Counted from the first letter of the stretch, positions 1 through 10,170 are shown. The stretch is 40,597 nt of DNA from Caulobacter sp. (GCA_019636175.1 JAHBYC010000025.1:1-40597), one strand, 5' to 3'. Notes: a model not told the origin generated them from the sequence alone. Numbers and translations: made by a program.

Positions 1-1572
<1,572 letters not shown>

Positions 1573-2721
1573 TCAGTCGTCCAGAACAGTCAGGCCGGTC
1601 GGCTCCACGCGGATGCCTAGGGCCTGACCCTTGAAGGGGTCGAACAGCGAAGCGTCGGTGCCGGTGAGAAACACCTGCAGACCCAGCGCCGAGATTTCGT
1701 CCGCCAGGGCGGCCCGTCGAAACGGGTCCAGGTGGGCGGCGACTTCGTCCAGCAACAATACAGGATTCGGCGCGGAAAAGGCACGCGAAAGTCGCGCCGC
1801 CTGGGCCAAAACCAGGTTCAGAATCAAGGCTTTCTGCTCGCCGGTGGAACATTCCGCCGCCGGACGGTCCTTTTCCGCGTGAACCACGGCCAGATCACCC
1901 CTGTGGGGGCCCGTCAAACCCCGGCCGGCGGAAGCGTCGCGCACCCGAGAGGCGGCCAGGGCCTCGGCCAGCCTGGCCTCGATCGCCGCCTCCTCGACGC
2001 CCTCGGCGGCCATCCGCTCCCATTCGCCGGTCAGGGACAGGATCGCCCGGGGAAAGGGCCGGTCCCGGCGGCTGTCGATCTCGCCCTGGAGATCGGCCAG
2101 GGTGGCGGCCCGCGCCCTCGCCATCGCTGCCCCATGCTCGGCCATCCGGGCCTCCAGGGCGGTGAGCCAGACCGGGTCGGGCGCGCCGCCCTCGTCGGTC
2201 AGCAGCCGCATCCGCTCGCGGAGCGCCTTGTCATAGGCCGAGGCATGGGCCGCGTGCAGCGGCTCGGCGGCGAACACCAGACGGTCGAAGAAACGACGCC
2301 GGTCGCCGGCCGCCTCGAGGAACAGGCGGTCCTGGGCCGGGGTCAGCCAGACGGGGCGGATGTGGTCGGTCAGCCGGCCGGGCGGCACGCTGGCCCCCTC
2401 GACCCGGGTCAGGCGTCGCGAGGAGCCGGGCGTGTCGGTGCCGGTGCCCAGCTGCACCTCGTCCTCGCCGTCGGAAACGCGGGCGGCGACGGCCCAGGCC
2501 CGGCCGGTCTTCTCTCCGGGCTGGCGGCGTCCCACCTCGGCCAGGCCGGCGCCTCTCAAGCCCCGGCCCGGCGACAGCAGGGAGATGGCCTCCAGCAGAT
2601 TGGTCTTCCCCGCGCCGTTGGGTCCGGCCAGCCAGACGCTGCGCCCGGCCGGCTCGAGCTGGCCAAGGGCGTAGGACCGGAAATCGGTCAGGGTCAGGGA
2701 AGTCAGGGCGGAGGTGGGCAA
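1573..2721 (-). CDS. recF: DNA replication and repair protein RecF
   Basis: SMC-like ATPase that helps load RecA at single-strand gaps with RecO and RecR. 382 residues, normal for the family. Walker A GPNGAGKT is at residues 33-40, an ABC-type signature region CSTGEQKA follows late in the protein, and Walker B/D-loop [11 protein letters not shown] is at 322-332. The start is TTG: an in-frame TGA lies a few codons upstream, so no ATG start is available, and the sequence [16 protein letters not shown] right after it is a typical RecF N-terminus. It lies directly upstream of gyrB with no gap. An inverted-repeat element (2745-2910) sits upstream, between this gene and the small secreted protein, so recF may have its own promoter, although none is obvious. 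Confidence 0.96.
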   Translation of the reverse strand: MPTSALTSLTLTDFRSYALGQLEPAGRSVWLAGPNGAGKTNLLEAISLLSPGRGLRGAGLAEVGRRQPGEKTGRAWAVAARVSDGEDEVQLGTGTDTPGSSRRLTRVEGASVPPGRLTDHIRPVWLTPAQDRLFLEAAGDRRRFFDRLVFAAEPLHAAHASAYDKALRERMRLLTDEGGAPDPVWLTALEARMAEHGAAMARARAATLADLQGEIDSRRDRPFPRAILSLTGEWERMAAEGVEEAAIEARLAEALAASRVRDASAGRGLTGPHRGDLAVVHAEKDRPAAECSTGEQKALILNLVLAQAARLSRAFSAPNPVLLLDEVAAHLDPFRRAALADEISALGLQVFLTGTDASLFDPFKGQALGIRVEPTGLTVLDD

Positions 2722-2744
2722 AGAGGCTCACAGGTCGGAGGAAA

Positions 2745-2910
2745 CCTCTCCCTCAAGGGACAGGTTGGTCCTGCGCTGCGGGACCGGGTGAGGGTTTACG
2801 GTGGTTAAGCCGGAACCACAAAAGAGAACAGCGCCAGGAGCACCCGGCGCCGTAAACCCTCACCCTCCCACGCCTTCGGCGCGGGCCCCGCCCCCTTCCT
2901 CAGGGAGAGG
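2745..2910. repeat. Nested intergenic inverted repeat
   Basis: Three nested pairs of arms: outer CCTCTCCCT 2745-2753 with AGGGAGAGG 2902-2910; middle, perfect 16 bp, 2786-2801 with 2850-2865; inner GTGGTT 2801-2806 with AACCAC 2814-2819. As RNA this folds into a long branched hairpin on either strand. It fills the gap between the stop of the small secreted protein and the TTG of recF. It could act as a terminator for the upstream gene or be a REP/MITE-type dispersed repeat. No protein-coding signal. Confidence 0.8.
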
Positions 2911-2915
2911 GAATC

Positions 2916-3260
2916 TTACGGCGCGGCCTTGCGCACGGCGTTCCAGTTGAACAGGAAATTGCGGTGCTCGGCCCAGGTCTGGCCGACCGCCTGATCGCCC
3001 ACCAGGCAGACGCTGGTGTGATAGGGGCCGGCGCCGTCGGTGGTGCGAAAGCTGACGCAGGTGCGGCCCCGCGCCGTCTTCCAGCGGCCGGCGAGGATCT
3101 CGCTTTCGTAGAAGCTGCCTGACACCGTGCCGTCGGCATTTAGGGTCAGACTCATCGGCTTTGTGTAGGGCTCATTGGGGCTGGAGGACAGGTCGACGGT
3201 CCAGTCGCCGGCAAGGGAGGGCTCGGCGGTCAGGGCGAGAGCAAGGACAAGGGCGATCAT
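2916..3260 (-). CDS. Small secreted protein of unknown function
   Basis: 114 residues. Residues 1-17 look like a signal peptide (short hydrophobic run ALVLALAL, then SLA before GDWTVDL), so the mature part of about 97 residues should be periplasmic. The mature sequence has alternating polar and hydrophobic stretches, DWTVDL, TLNADGTVSGSFYES and LAGRWKT, as in small beta-barrel or lipocalin-like proteins; this fold is an inference. Two cysteines (TCVSF and SVCLVG) could form a disulfide. It has the same orientation as dnaN and recF, 65 bp after the membrane protein downstream of dnaN. I do not recognise the family and assign no function. Confidence 0.75.
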   Translation of the reverse strand: MIALVLALALTAEPSLAGDWTVDLSSSPNEPYTKPMSLTLNADGTVSGSFYESEILAGRWKTARGRTCVSFRTTDGAGPYHTSVCLVGDQAVGQTWAEHRNFLFNWNAVRKAAP

Positions 3261-3325
3261 CGGCGGCTCCAGATCGTTTGATCAGGAACTGGAGCAAAGC
3301 CGCCGCCCGGCAAGAGTGGGTTCGG

Positions 3326-3670
3326 CTAGACGACCACCGGAGGGAAATTCACTTTACCGGCGCGCAAGTCCGCGAGGTCCTGAGCCTCCGCCTCGGCGGC
3401 GATTTCCTCATCCCGACGCTTACGACCGTATCGTATGCGGAGCGAGTCATGCAGTCGGCCGGCCATCACCGTTATCCCGATGGCGAGCAAGATTCTGAAC
3501 CACAAGGGGGCTGCGTCCGGTATCAGCTGCTGGACCATGAGGTTGACCGCCGCGAACAGGAGCAGTTGGCCGATGAGTTCCAGCAGGTAGAGCGCGTTGC
3601 TGCTACGCGCCCGCACGTCGGCCGCCCGATCGAACGGGGACTCGACGATGCGGATGGCGGCCCGCTCCAA
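3326..3670 (-). CDS. Small membrane protein of unknown function downstream of dnaN
   Basis: 114 residues with two hydrophobic segments (about 26-48, YLLELIGQLLLFAAVNLMV, and 55-72, PLWFRILLAIGITVMAG), a basic stretch RIRYGRKRRDEE, and a charged, probably cytoplasmic C-terminal tail. The start taken is TTG at 3668-3670, 2 bp after the dnaN stop; the frame stays open upstream into dnaN, so an overlapping start is possible. The tight spacing implies co-transcription and translational coupling with dnaN. No recognised domain. The family is not known to me; a role in replication cannot be inferred from position alone. Confidence 0.68.
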   Translation of the reverse strand: MERAAIRIVESPFDRAADVRARSSNALYLLELIGQLLLFAAVNLMVQQLIPDAAPLWFRILLAIGITVMAGRLHDSLRIRYGRKRRDEEIAAEAEAQDLADLRAGKVNFPPVVV

Positions 3671-3672
3671 GG

Positions 3673-4794
3673 CTACACCCGCAGCGGCATTAGGACGTAC
3701 TTCACACCGGCGTCGGTCGGGTCGAGCACCAGGGTCGGGCTGGCCGGGTCGGCGAAGCGGAACTCGGCGATCTCACCGTTGATCTGGCCGGCGACGTCGA
3801 GCAGGTAGCGGGCGTTGAAGCCGATTTCGAAGGGCTCGCCGTCGTAGTCGATCTCCAGCTCCTCGACGCCCTGGCCGGCCTCCATGTTGCGCACCGTCAG
3901 GGTCATGCGGCCGGTCTCGATGGCCAGCTTCACCGAGCGGCTCTTCTCGGCGGAGATGGTGGCGACGCGGTCGACGGCCTTGGCGAACAGGTCGGCGTCG
4001 ACCGTCATGATCCGCTGGTTGTCGCGCGGGATGACCCGCAGATAATCCGGGAAGCTGCCGTCGATGACCTTGCTGGTCAGGGCCGAGGCGCCGGCGAACT
4101 CCAGCCGCACCTTCTGGGCGCTGACCTGGAAACCGACCGATTCGCCGGCGTCTTCCAGCAGGCGGCGGGCCTCGTTGATGGTCTTGCGGGGGATGATCAC
4201 GCCGGGCTGTCCGGCGGCGCCCTCGGGGGCCGGCATCTCGGCCAGGGCCAGGCGGTGGCCGTCGGTAGCCACGGCGCGGAGCTTGGCCTCGCCGCCATCC
4301 ATCACCGTGTGGACGTAGAGACCGTTGAGATAGTAGCGGGTCTCTTCGGTAGAGATGGCGAAACGGGTCTTGTCGATCAGGCGGATCAGCTCGCCGGCGT
4401 CGATCTGGATGTGGCCCGACAGGCCATCGGCGCTCATCACCGGGAAATCGCCGGCCGGCAGAACCGGCAGGTTGAACTTCGACCGGCCGGCCGAGATCAT
4501 CAGCCGGGGATCCTCGCCCGAATAGGTCAGGGAGACGTCGGCGCCTTCCGGCAGCTTGCGGACGATTTCATAGAGAGTGTGCGCGGGGGCCGTGATCTGG
4601 CCGGGCACATCGACCTGGGCCGCGCCCTCGTCGACGATCTCCATGTCGAGGTCGGTGGCCGAAAAGCTGACCTGCTCACGGTCAGCCGACAGCAGCACAT
4701 TCGACAGGATCGGGATGGTGTTGCGGCGCTCGACGACGCTCTGCACGTGGCCCAGGGCCTTCAGCAGCGCGGCGCGCTCGATGGTCAGCTTCAT
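3673..4794 (-). CDS. dnaN: DNA polymerase III beta subunit (sliding clamp)
   Basis: Ring-shaped processivity clamp that tethers Pol III and many repair proteins to DNA. 373 residues, full length. It starts MKLTIERAALLKALGHVQSVVERR, has the NTIPILSNVLL strand of domain I, and ends with the conserved C-terminal VKYVLMPLRV that forms part of the binding pocket for clamp-binding peptides. ATG at 4792-4794. About 149 bp separate it from grpE upstream; that gap holds a hairpin likely to end grpE transcription, so dnaN should have its own promoter, but I see no convincing -35/-10. Confidence 0.98.
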   Translation of the reverse strand: MKLTIERAALLKALGHVQSVVERRNTIPILSNVLLSADREQVSFSATDLDMEIVDEGAAQVDVPGQITAPAHTLYEIVRKLPEGADVSLTYSGEDPRLMISAGRSKFNLPVLPAGDFPVMSADGLSGHIQIDAGELIRLIDKTRFAISTEETRYYLNGLYVHTVMDGGEAKLRAVATDGHRLALAEMPAPEGAAGQPGVIIPRKTINEARRLLEDAGESVGFQVSAQKVRLEFAGASALTSKVIDGSFPDYLRVIPRDNQRIMTVDADLFAKAVDRVATISAEKSRSVKLAIETGRMTLTVRNMEAGQGVEELEIDYDGEPFEIGFNARYLLDVAGQINGEIAEFRFADPASPTLVLDPTDAGVKYVLMPLRV

Positions 4795-4891
4795 GTCTCG
4801 TCCGGCGTCGGGGCGAATCGGCCATAGCGGGCCGGCTCGCCATCAAGGGTGGCCGGAGACATTAGCGGAAACCACGCGGCGGGGAAGAGCG

Positions 4892-4930
4892 GGCGGGCCT
4901 CCACGCGCCGGAAACGCGCGCCGGCCCGCC
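4892..4930 (-). terminator. Putative terminator after grpE
   Basis: Stem GGCGGGCC (4892-4899) with GGCCCGCC (4923-4930), plus inner CGCGC (4904-4908) with GCGCG (4916-4920). It begins 14 bp beyond the grpE stop in the direction of transcription. The stem is strong, but the following T-run is weak, so it may be an imperfect intrinsic terminator. Confidence 0.55.
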
Positions 4931-4943
4931 TTCCGCGGCCCTG

Positions 4944-5567
4944 TCAGGCCTTGGTGTCGAGGGCTTCGCCGCTGTGGTCGTCGTCATGGCTGTAGGGATT
5001 GGCGCCGCCGGCGGCCGGTTCCGCGGCGGCCGCCCCGGAGCCCTTGGCCGCGACCACCACCATGGCCGGCCGCACCAGACGGCCGAACAGCGAATAGCCG
5101 GCCTGCAGGGTCTTGATCACCGTTCCGGCGGCGGCCTCGGTGGAGTCCTGCTCCATCATCGCCTGATGGAGATGGGGGTCGAACTTCTCGCCAAGGCCGG
5201 GATCGACCTTCTTCAGGCCATTGCGCTCGAAGGCTTCCAGCAGCTTCTTCTCGGTCATCTCGACCCCGACCACGAAGGTCTTCACCGCCTGGTCCTCGGC
5301 GTCGCGGGGGGCGAAGGCGGTGGCCTGGCCGAGATTGTCGGCGGCGTCGAGCAGATCGCGGGCGAACTTGGTGATGGCGTAGGCCCGGGCGTCGTTCATT
5401 TCGCGCTCGGCGCGGCGCTTGGTGTTCTCGGCCTCGGCGGCGTAGCGCAGGGCCTGGTCCTTGAGGGCGGCGACCTCGGCCTTCAGCGCCTCGACCTCGC
5501 TGTCGAGGGCGCCGACGTCGATGGTGTCGTCATCCTGGATTTCGTTGGGCGCCTGTTCGTCACTCAT
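4944..5567 (-). CDS. grpE: Nucleotide exchange factor GrpE (DnaK co-chaperone)
   Basis: Releases ADP from DnaK in the Hsp70 folding cycle. 207 residues: acidic N-terminus, long coiled coil (about 25-75, EVEALKAEVAALKDQALRYAAEAENTKRRAERE), then the family signature region FVVGVEMTEKKLLEAFERNGL and the C-terminal beta domain with FDPHLHQAM and IKTLQAGYSLFGRLVRPAMVVVA. The C-terminal ~35 residues are low-complexity (Ala/Gly, then acidic). It is 7 bp downstream of hrcA and clearly in the same operon, so it shares the heat-shock-type promoter at 6692-6717. Confidence 0.97.
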   Translation of the reverse strand: MSDEQAPNEIQDDDTIDVGALDSEVEALKAEVAALKDQALRYAAEAENTKRRAEREMNDARAYAITKFARDLLDAADNLGQATAFAPRDAEDQAVKTFVVGVEMTEKKLLEAFERNGLKKVDPGLGEKFDPHLHQAMMEQDSTEAAAGTVIKTLQAGYSLFGRLVRPAMVVVAAKGSGAAAAEPAAGGANPYSHDDDHSGEALDTKA

Positions 5568-5574
5568 ACCTGTC

Positions 5575-6645
5575 TCATCCGTCCATCATCTGGCCCAGCA
5601 CCCTGGCGGTATAGTCCACCAAAGGGATGACCCGGGCATAGTTGAGCCGCGCCGGACCGATCACGCCGATCGCGCCCAGCACCTTCTGTTGGCCCGACAT
5701 ATAGGGAGCCGCGATCACGGCGGAACCCGAAAGTGAAAACAGGCGGGTTTCGGCGCCGATGAAAATGCGCACCCCCTCCGCCTCCTTGACCCCGTCCAGC
5801 AGGCCGATCAGCTGTTCCTTCTGTTCCAGGTCCTCGAAGAGCCGGCGAATCCGCTCCAGATCCTCGGCCGCCCCGGCGTCGATCAGATTGGCCTGGCCGC
5901 GCACGATCAGGGCCCGGGCGTCCTCGCCGCCGCCGCCCCAGGCGGCCAGACCGTCCTCGACCAGGCGGGCGGCGACCGCGTCCAGCTCGCGCCGGGCCCG
6001 GTCCAGCTCGCCGCGCATCTCGTTGCGGGCCTCGCCAAGGGTGCGTCCCCGCAGGCGGGCGGCGAGGAAGTTGGAGGCCTCGGCCAGGGCCGCCGGGGTG
6101 ATGCCGGGCGAGAGCCGCATCAGGCGGTTCTCCACCGCCCCGTCCTCCAGCACGATCACCACCAGGGCCCGGTCAGGACCCAGGGCGACAAACTCGACGT
6201 GCTTGACCCCGGCCTCGCGGGCGGGGGTCACCACCACCCCGGCCCCGCCGGCCAGGCCCGAGAGGATGGCGCTGGCCTCATTGAGGGCCTCCTCCATCGA
6301 GCTTCCGCGGGTCTTCAGCCGTCCTTCGATGGCGTTGCGCTCGGCCTCGCCGACGTCTCCGACCTCCAGCAGGCCGTCGACGAACAGCCGCAGGCCGGCA
6401 TGGGTGGGCATGCGTCCGGCGCTGACGTGCGGGGCGTTCAGAAGGCCAAGGGTGGCCAGGTCCTGCATGGTGTTGCGGATCGAGGCGGGCGACAGATGCA
6501 CCCCGCCCTTGGAAATGGTGCGCGAGCCGACCGGCTCTCCGGTCTCCAGATAACTCTCGACGATCCGGCGGAAGATGTCCCGCGCCCGGCTGTCGAGGTC
6601 GGACAGGCTGGGAGACTGGGAAAGGCCGGGAATAAGGGCGCTCAT
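5575..6645 (-). CDS. hrcA: Heat-inducible transcription repressor HrcA
   Basis: Repressor that binds CIRCE operators, classically in front of groESL. 356 residues from the ATG at 6643-6645 ([12 protein letters not shown]). The frame stays open further upstream, but that extension is not HrcA-like and would cover the promoter. The N-terminal winged helix (about 15-85) includes [29 protein letters not shown] and [13 protein letters not shown]; the rest is the GAF-like dimerisation and insert region. No CIRCE repeat is present upstream, so this operon does not look autorepressed. An hrcA-grpE operon is known from Caulobacter crescentus. Confidence 0.95.
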   Translation of the reverse strand: MSALIPGLSQSPSLSDLDSRARDIFRRIVESYLETGEPVGSRTISKGGVHLSPASIRNTMQDLATLGLLNAPHVSAGRMPTHAGLRLFVDGLLEVGDVGEAERNAIEGRLKTRGSSMEEALNEASAILSGLAGGAGVVVTPAREAGVKHVEFVALGPDRALVVIVLEDGAVENRLMRLSPGITPAALAEASNFLAARLRGRTLGEARNEMRGELDRARRELDAVAARLVEDGLAAWGGGGEDARALIVRGQANLIDAGAAEDLERIRRLFEDLEQKEQLIGLLDGVKEAEGVRIFIGAETRLFSLSGSAVIAAPYMSGQQKVLGAIGVIGPARLNYARVIPLVDYTARVLGQMMDG

Positions 6646-6691
6646 GGGGTCCTGATCCTGGCGCCGGTGGACGCGGCCGCCAGCATACAGG

Positions 6692-6717
6692 ATAAGCCGC
6701 CAACCTTCGGGCGCAAG
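6692..6717 (-). promoter_or_regulatory. Heat-shock (sigma-32-type) promoter of hrcA-grpE
   Basis: On the minus strand: CTTG (6714-6717), 17 bp, CTTAT (6692-6696), followed by CCTG. This fits the alphaproteobacterial heat-shock consensus CTTG-N17/18-CYTAT, with a departure at the next conserved T. Predicted transcription start is about 35-40 bp before the hrcA ATG. Confidence 0.55.
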
Positions 6718-6748
6718 GCGCGCCCGCTCCGAGCCCAGAGAGATGCCC

Positions 6749-7465
6749 ATGCGCCCGTCACAACGCCAGCCCGACCAGCTTCGCGACGTCACCCTGGAAA
6801 CGGCGGTCAACCGCTACGCCGAGGGCAGCTGCCTGATCACCGCCGGCCACACCAAGGTGCTGGTAACCGCCAGCGTCGAGACCGGGGTGCCGGGCTGGAT
6901 GCGCGGCAAGGGCGCCGGCTGGGTCACCGCCGAATACGGCATGCTGCCCCGCGCCACCCACACGCGCGGGCGCCGCGAGGCCGCCCAGGGCAAACAGTCG
7001 GGCCGGACCCAGGAAATCCAGCGGCTGATCGGCCGCTCCCTGCGGGCGGTGGTCGACATGAAGGCGCTGGGCGAGCGGCAGATCGTGCTCGACTGCGACG
7101 TGGTCCAGGCCGACGGCGGCACCCGCACCGCGGCCATCACCGGATCCTGGGTCGCCCTGCGGCTCGCGACCAAATACCTGCTGGACGAGGGGGTGCTGAC
7201 CACCGATCCGATCCTCGACCAGGTGGCGGCGGTGTCCTGCGGCGTGTTCGAGGGGACCCCGGTGCTGGACCTGGACTACGACGAGGACAGCAATGCCGAG
7301 GCCGACAGCAATTTCGTGCTGACCGGCAACGGCGACATCGTCGAGATCCAGGCCACCGGCGAGAAGCGCGGCTTCACCCGGGCCGAGTTCGAGACCCTGT
7401 ACGGGCTGGCGGAAAAGGGCATCGGCGAGCTGTTCGCCCTGCAGCGCGCGGCCTGCGGTCTGTAA
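6749..7465 (+). CDS. rph: Ribonuclease PH
   Basis: Phosphate-dependent 3'-5' exoribonuclease that trims tRNA 3' ends. 238 residues, the family's normal length, when started at the second ATG (6749): the AGAGAG just upstream is correctly spaced for that ATG but touches the first one (6743). It begins [12 protein letters not shown] and shows the RNase PH signature with [16 protein letters not shown], the [19 protein letters not shown] helix, [18 protein letters not shown] and a C-terminal [14 protein letters not shown]. It is divergent from hrcA and converges with uppP, leaving 11 bp between the stops. Confidence 0.96.
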   Translation: MRPSQRQPDQLRDVTLETAVNRYAEGSCLITAGHTKVLVTASVETGVPGWMRGKGAGWVTAEYGMLPRATHTRGRREAAQGKQSGRTQEIQRLIGRSLRAVVDMKALGERQIVLDCDVVQADGGTRTAAITGSWVALRLATKYLLDEGVLTTDPILDQVAAVSCGVFEGTPVLDLDYDEDSNAEADSNFVLTGNGDIVEIQATGEKRGFTRAEFETLYGLAEKGIGELFALQRAACGL

Positions 7466-7476
7466 GGCGCGCGCGG

Positions 7477-8280
7477 TTAGGTCAGGGTCAGCAGCGCCAG
7501 ACCCGCCGCGCCGACGATGATGCGCCAGACGCCGAACGGGGCCAGGCCGTAGCGGTCGATGAAGCCCAGCATCAGCTTGATGACCACGGCGCCGGCGAGG
7601 AAGGACACCACGAAGCCGATGGCGATGACCCCCAGGCCGTCGGCGTGGGCGAAGATCTGGTCGCGGCTCTTGATCAGGTCCAGGGCGAAGGCGCCGACCA
7701 TGGTCGGGATGGCCAGGAAGAAGCTGAACTCGGCCGCCGCCCGCTTTTCCATCCGCATCAGCATGCCGCCGACGATGGTGGCGCCGGAGCGGGAGACGCC
7801 GGGGATCATCGCCAGGCATTGCAGAAGGCCGACGCCCAGCGCGGTCCACAGCGGGGTCTTCATGGCGTCGGGAAAGCGCGGTTCGGGCCGCCAGCGGTCA
7901 ATCACCAGCAGAACCACGCCGCCGACAACCAGCGACCAGCAGACGATCATCGGGTCGAACAGCACCTGCTTGATGAAGTCGTGGAAGGCCAGGCCCAGCA
8001 CCACCGCCGGCAGGAAGGCGATCAGCACGCTGAGGACAAAGCGGCGGTCTTCCGGCCGGCTCGGCAGGCCGATCAGCACCTTCCACAGCCGCTGGAAGTA
8101 GAGGACCACCACCGCCAGGATCGCGCCCAGCTGGATCATCACCGCGAAGGTGTCCCAGAAGCCGTCCTCAAGTCCGAGAACCCGGTTGGCCAGCAGCAGG
8201 TGACCGGTCGAGGAGACCGGAATGAACTCGGTCAGGCCCTCGACCAGGCCGAGGATGATTGCGGACAGCCAGTCAGGCAT
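7477..8280 (-). CDS. uppP: Undecaprenyl-diphosphatase (BacA/UppP)
   Basis: Integral membrane phosphatase that dephosphorylates undecaprenyl diphosphate to recycle the lipid carrier for peptidoglycan and O-antigen; overexpression of this family gives bacitracin resistance. 267 residues, about eight hydrophobic segments. The two family motifs are intact: EGLTEFIPVSSTGH at residues 14-27 and PGVSRSGATI at 160-169. ATG at 8278-8280. It diverges from gltD across 271 bp; no clear promoter was assigned for it there. Confidence 0.96.
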   Translation of the reverse strand: MPDWLSAIILGLVEGLTEFIPVSSTGHLLLANRVLGLEDGFWDTFAVMIQLGAILAVVVLYFQRLWKVLIGLPSRPEDRRFVLSVLIAFLPAVVLGLAFHDFIKQVLFDPMIVCWSLVVGGVVLLVIDRWRPEPRFPDAMKTPLWTALGVGLLQCLAMIPGVSRSGATIVGGMLMRMEKRAAAEFSFFLAIPTMVGAFALDLIKSRDQIFAHADGLGVIAIGFVVSFLAGAVVIKLMLGFIDRYGLAPFGVWRIIVGAAGLALLTLT

Positions 8281-8405
8281 CGAGCGACCCTTGTTGAAGC
8301 GTTGATCCCGCTTGTCACGGGATGCGCCTTCGCTTGCAAGAGCGGCGCCGTCGCAGGCGGTGAAAACGCCGAAAAATCGCTATAGTCCACAAACAGGACA
8401 ATAAT

Positions 8406-8432
8406 TGCCTTGAGGCAGATCAATTTGTGCCT
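8406..8432. promoter_or_regulatory. TGCCT/AGGCA repeats upstream of the gltD promoter
   Basis: Three units, TGCCT (8406-8410), AGGCA (8413-8417) and TGCCT (8428-8432), form two overlapping inverted pairs about 45-70 bp before the predicted sigma-54 core. Sigma-54 promoters need an activator bound upstream, so this could be such a site, but it does not match the known NtrC box (GCAC-type half-sites) well. Speculative. Confidence 0.25.
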
Positions 8433-8475
8433 CTGTCGGCGGCGCCGGCCTGATAATCGTCAACAAATTAGACGA

Positions 8476-8491
8476 TGGCATTCTTGTTGCG
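8476..8491 (+). promoter_or_regulatory. Sigma-54 (RpoN) promoter of gltDB
   Basis: TGGCAT-TCTTG-TTGCG. The -24 GG (8477-8478) and -12 GC (8489-8490) are exactly 10 bp apart, and the sequence matches the consensus TGGCAY-N5-TTGC closely. It lies 61 bp before the gltD ATG, giving a predicted transcription start near 8502. Nitrogen-assimilation genes are typical RpoN/NtrC targets. Confidence 0.7.
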
Positions 8492-8551
8492 TGGCCAAGG
8501 CTCTATGAGGCCTTTCGCGCAATTTTAGACCCCTGAAGGCACGAAAGCCCC

Positions 8552-9991
8552 ATGGCCGAGCGGATGCTGAAGTTCACCGTGATCGATCGCCGCACGCCGG
8601 AGAAGCGTGACGCGACGAGCCGCAGCCAGGACTTCCACGAAATCTACGCCGACTTCATCGACGCCAAGGCGACCGAGCAGGCCTCGCGCTGCTCGCAATG
8701 CGGCATTCCCTTCTGTCAGACCCATTGCCCGCTGCACAACAACATCCCCGACTGGCTGCGGATGACGGCGGCCGGCAGGCTGGAGGAAGCCTATCAGCTG
8801 TCGCAGGCGACCAACGCCATGCCCGAAATCTGTGGCCGCATCTGCCCGCAGGACAGGCTGTGCGAGGGCAATTGCGTGATCGAGCAGTCGGGCCACGGCA
8901 CGGTGACCATCGGCGCCGTGGAGCGCTACCTGTCCGACAAGGCCTGGGAAGAGGGCTGGGTCGAACCGCTGCGGCCCCTGGCGCGGCGCGAACAGTCCGT
9001 CGGCATCGTCGGCGCCGGGCCCGCCGGCCTGGCCGCGGCCGACCGCCTGCGCGCCCTGGGCTACGAGGTCACCGTCTATGATCGCCACGACCGCGCCGGC
9101 GGCCTGCTCATCTACGGCATTCCCGGATTCAAGCTGGAAAAGGACGTCGTCGCCCGTCGCACCCGCCGCCTCGAGGAGGGCGGGGTGGTCTTCCGGCTGA
9201 ACTTCGAGGTCGGTCGCGACGCCACCCTGCCGGAGCTGCAGGCCAGACATGACGCGGTGCTGCTGGCCACCGGGGTCTATGCGGCCAAGGATCTTCCGGT
9301 GCCCGGCGCGGGCGCGAAGGGCGTGGTCGCGGCCCTCGACTATCTGACTGCCTCGAACCGCAAGGACCTTGGCGACGAGGTCGCCGCCTTCGACAGCGGC
9401 GAACTGGATGCCCAGGGCAAGAAGGTGGTGGTGATCGGCGGCGGCGACACCGCCATGGACTGCGTGCGCACGGCGGTTCGCCAGGGGGCGACTTCGGTGA
9501 CCTGTCTCTATCGCCGCGACCGCGAGAACATGCCCGGCTCCCTGCGCGAGGTCGCCAACGCCGAGGAGGAGGGGGTGATCTTCGACTGGCTGGCCGGTCC
9601 CCGGGCCATTCTCGGCGGCGCCGGCATGGCCGAGGGCGTGCGCGCCAGCCGGATGCGGCTGGGTCCGGCGGATTCCTCGGGTCGCCAGAGCCCCGAGCCG
9701 GTGGAGAACGGCGACTTCGACCTGAAGGCCGATCTGGTCATCAAGGCCCTGGGCTTCGATCCCGAAGACCTGCCGACCACCCTCGGCGCCGCGGACCTGG
9801 ACGTCAGCCGCGCGGGAACCGTGAAGATCGACCGCCGCAGCAAGCAGACCAGCCTGCCGGGCGTCTATGCGGCCGGCGACATCGCCCGGGGCGCCTCCCT
9901 GGTGGTCTGGGCCATTCGCGACGGCTTCGACGCCGCCGCGGCGATCCACAAGCAGTTGTCGGCGGCGCCGGCCCTGGTCGCGGCGGAGTGA
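8552..9991 (+). CDS. gltD: Glutamate synthase (NADPH) small subunit
   Basis: Beta subunit of GOGAT: oxidises NADPH on FAD and passes electrons to GltB for glutamate formation. 479 residues. The N-terminal Fe-S domain has cysteines at 47, 50, 55 and 59 (CSQCGIPFCQTHC) and 94, 98, 104 and 108 (CGRICPQDRLC). The FAD Rossmann motif GAGPAG starts at residue 154, and a second dinucleotide motif VVVIGGGDTAMDC binds NADPH. It ends with GVYAAGDIARGASLVVWAI. It precedes gltB by 214 bp that contain a long inverted repeat; the gltD-gltB order is reversed compared with E. coli. A sigma-54-type promoter precedes it. Confidence 0.97.
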   Translation: MAERMLKFTVIDRRTPEKRDATSRSQDFHEIYADFIDAKATEQASRCSQCGIPFCQTHCPLHNNIPDWLRMTAAGRLEEAYQLSQATNAMPEICGRICPQDRLCEGNCVIEQSGHGTVTIGAVERYLSDKAWEEGWVEPLRPLARREQSVGIVGAGPAGLAAADRLRALGYEVTVYDRHDRAGGLLIYGIPGFKLEKDVVARRTRRLEEGGVVFRLNFEVGRDATLPELQARHDAVLLATGVYAAKDLPVPGAGAKGVVAALDYLTASNRKDLGDEVAAFDSGELDAQGKKVVVIGGGDTAMDCVRTAVRQGATSVTCLYRRDRENMPGSLREVANAEEEGVIFDWLAGPRAILGGAGMAEGVRASRMRLGPADSSGRQSPEPVENGDFDLKADLVIKALGFDPEDLPTTLGAADLDVSRAGTVKIDRRSKQTSLPGVYAAGDIARGASLVVWAIRDGFDAAAAIHKQLSAAPALVAAE

Positions 9992-10018
9992 GGGGAATGG
10001 TTGCTCCGGACTCAACCC

Positions 10019-10170
10019 CCGCTCATCCCGGCGAATGCCGGGATCCATCCGCCAGAGCGCTGATCTCGGCGATTGGAAGCTGGGCGCCGGCCTCTCCAGC
10101 CTTGAGTGGTGAGCTCCCGGCGGCCATCGAGATCACGCGGATGGGTCCCGGCCTTCGCCGGGATGAGCGG
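10019..10170. repeat. REP-like inverted repeat between gltD and gltB
   Basis: 34-bp arms, 10019-10052 and 10137-10170, are inverted copies differing at 2 positions; both contain the core TCATCCCGGC (or its complement). Each arm is itself a small hairpin (CCCGGC-GAAT-GCCGGG). The 84 bp between the arms show no coding signal. Located inside the presumed gltDB transcript, it could stabilise the gltD mRNA or attenuate gltB. This looks like a dispersed intergenic repeat; compare 29683-29807. Confidence 0.8.

Noticed and set aside
6646-6742. CIRCE operator for HrcA autoregulation.
   Set aside because: No TTAGCACTC-N9-GAGTGCTAA-like repeat is present in the hrcA leader.
6199-8385. Long plus-strand open frame across hrcA, rph and uppP.
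   Set aside because: Overlaps three well-identified genes in other frames and shows no domain.
8281-8400. Promoter for uppP around TATAGC on the minus strand.
   Set aside because: The nearest TTGTCC is only 11 bp away; spacing is wrong.
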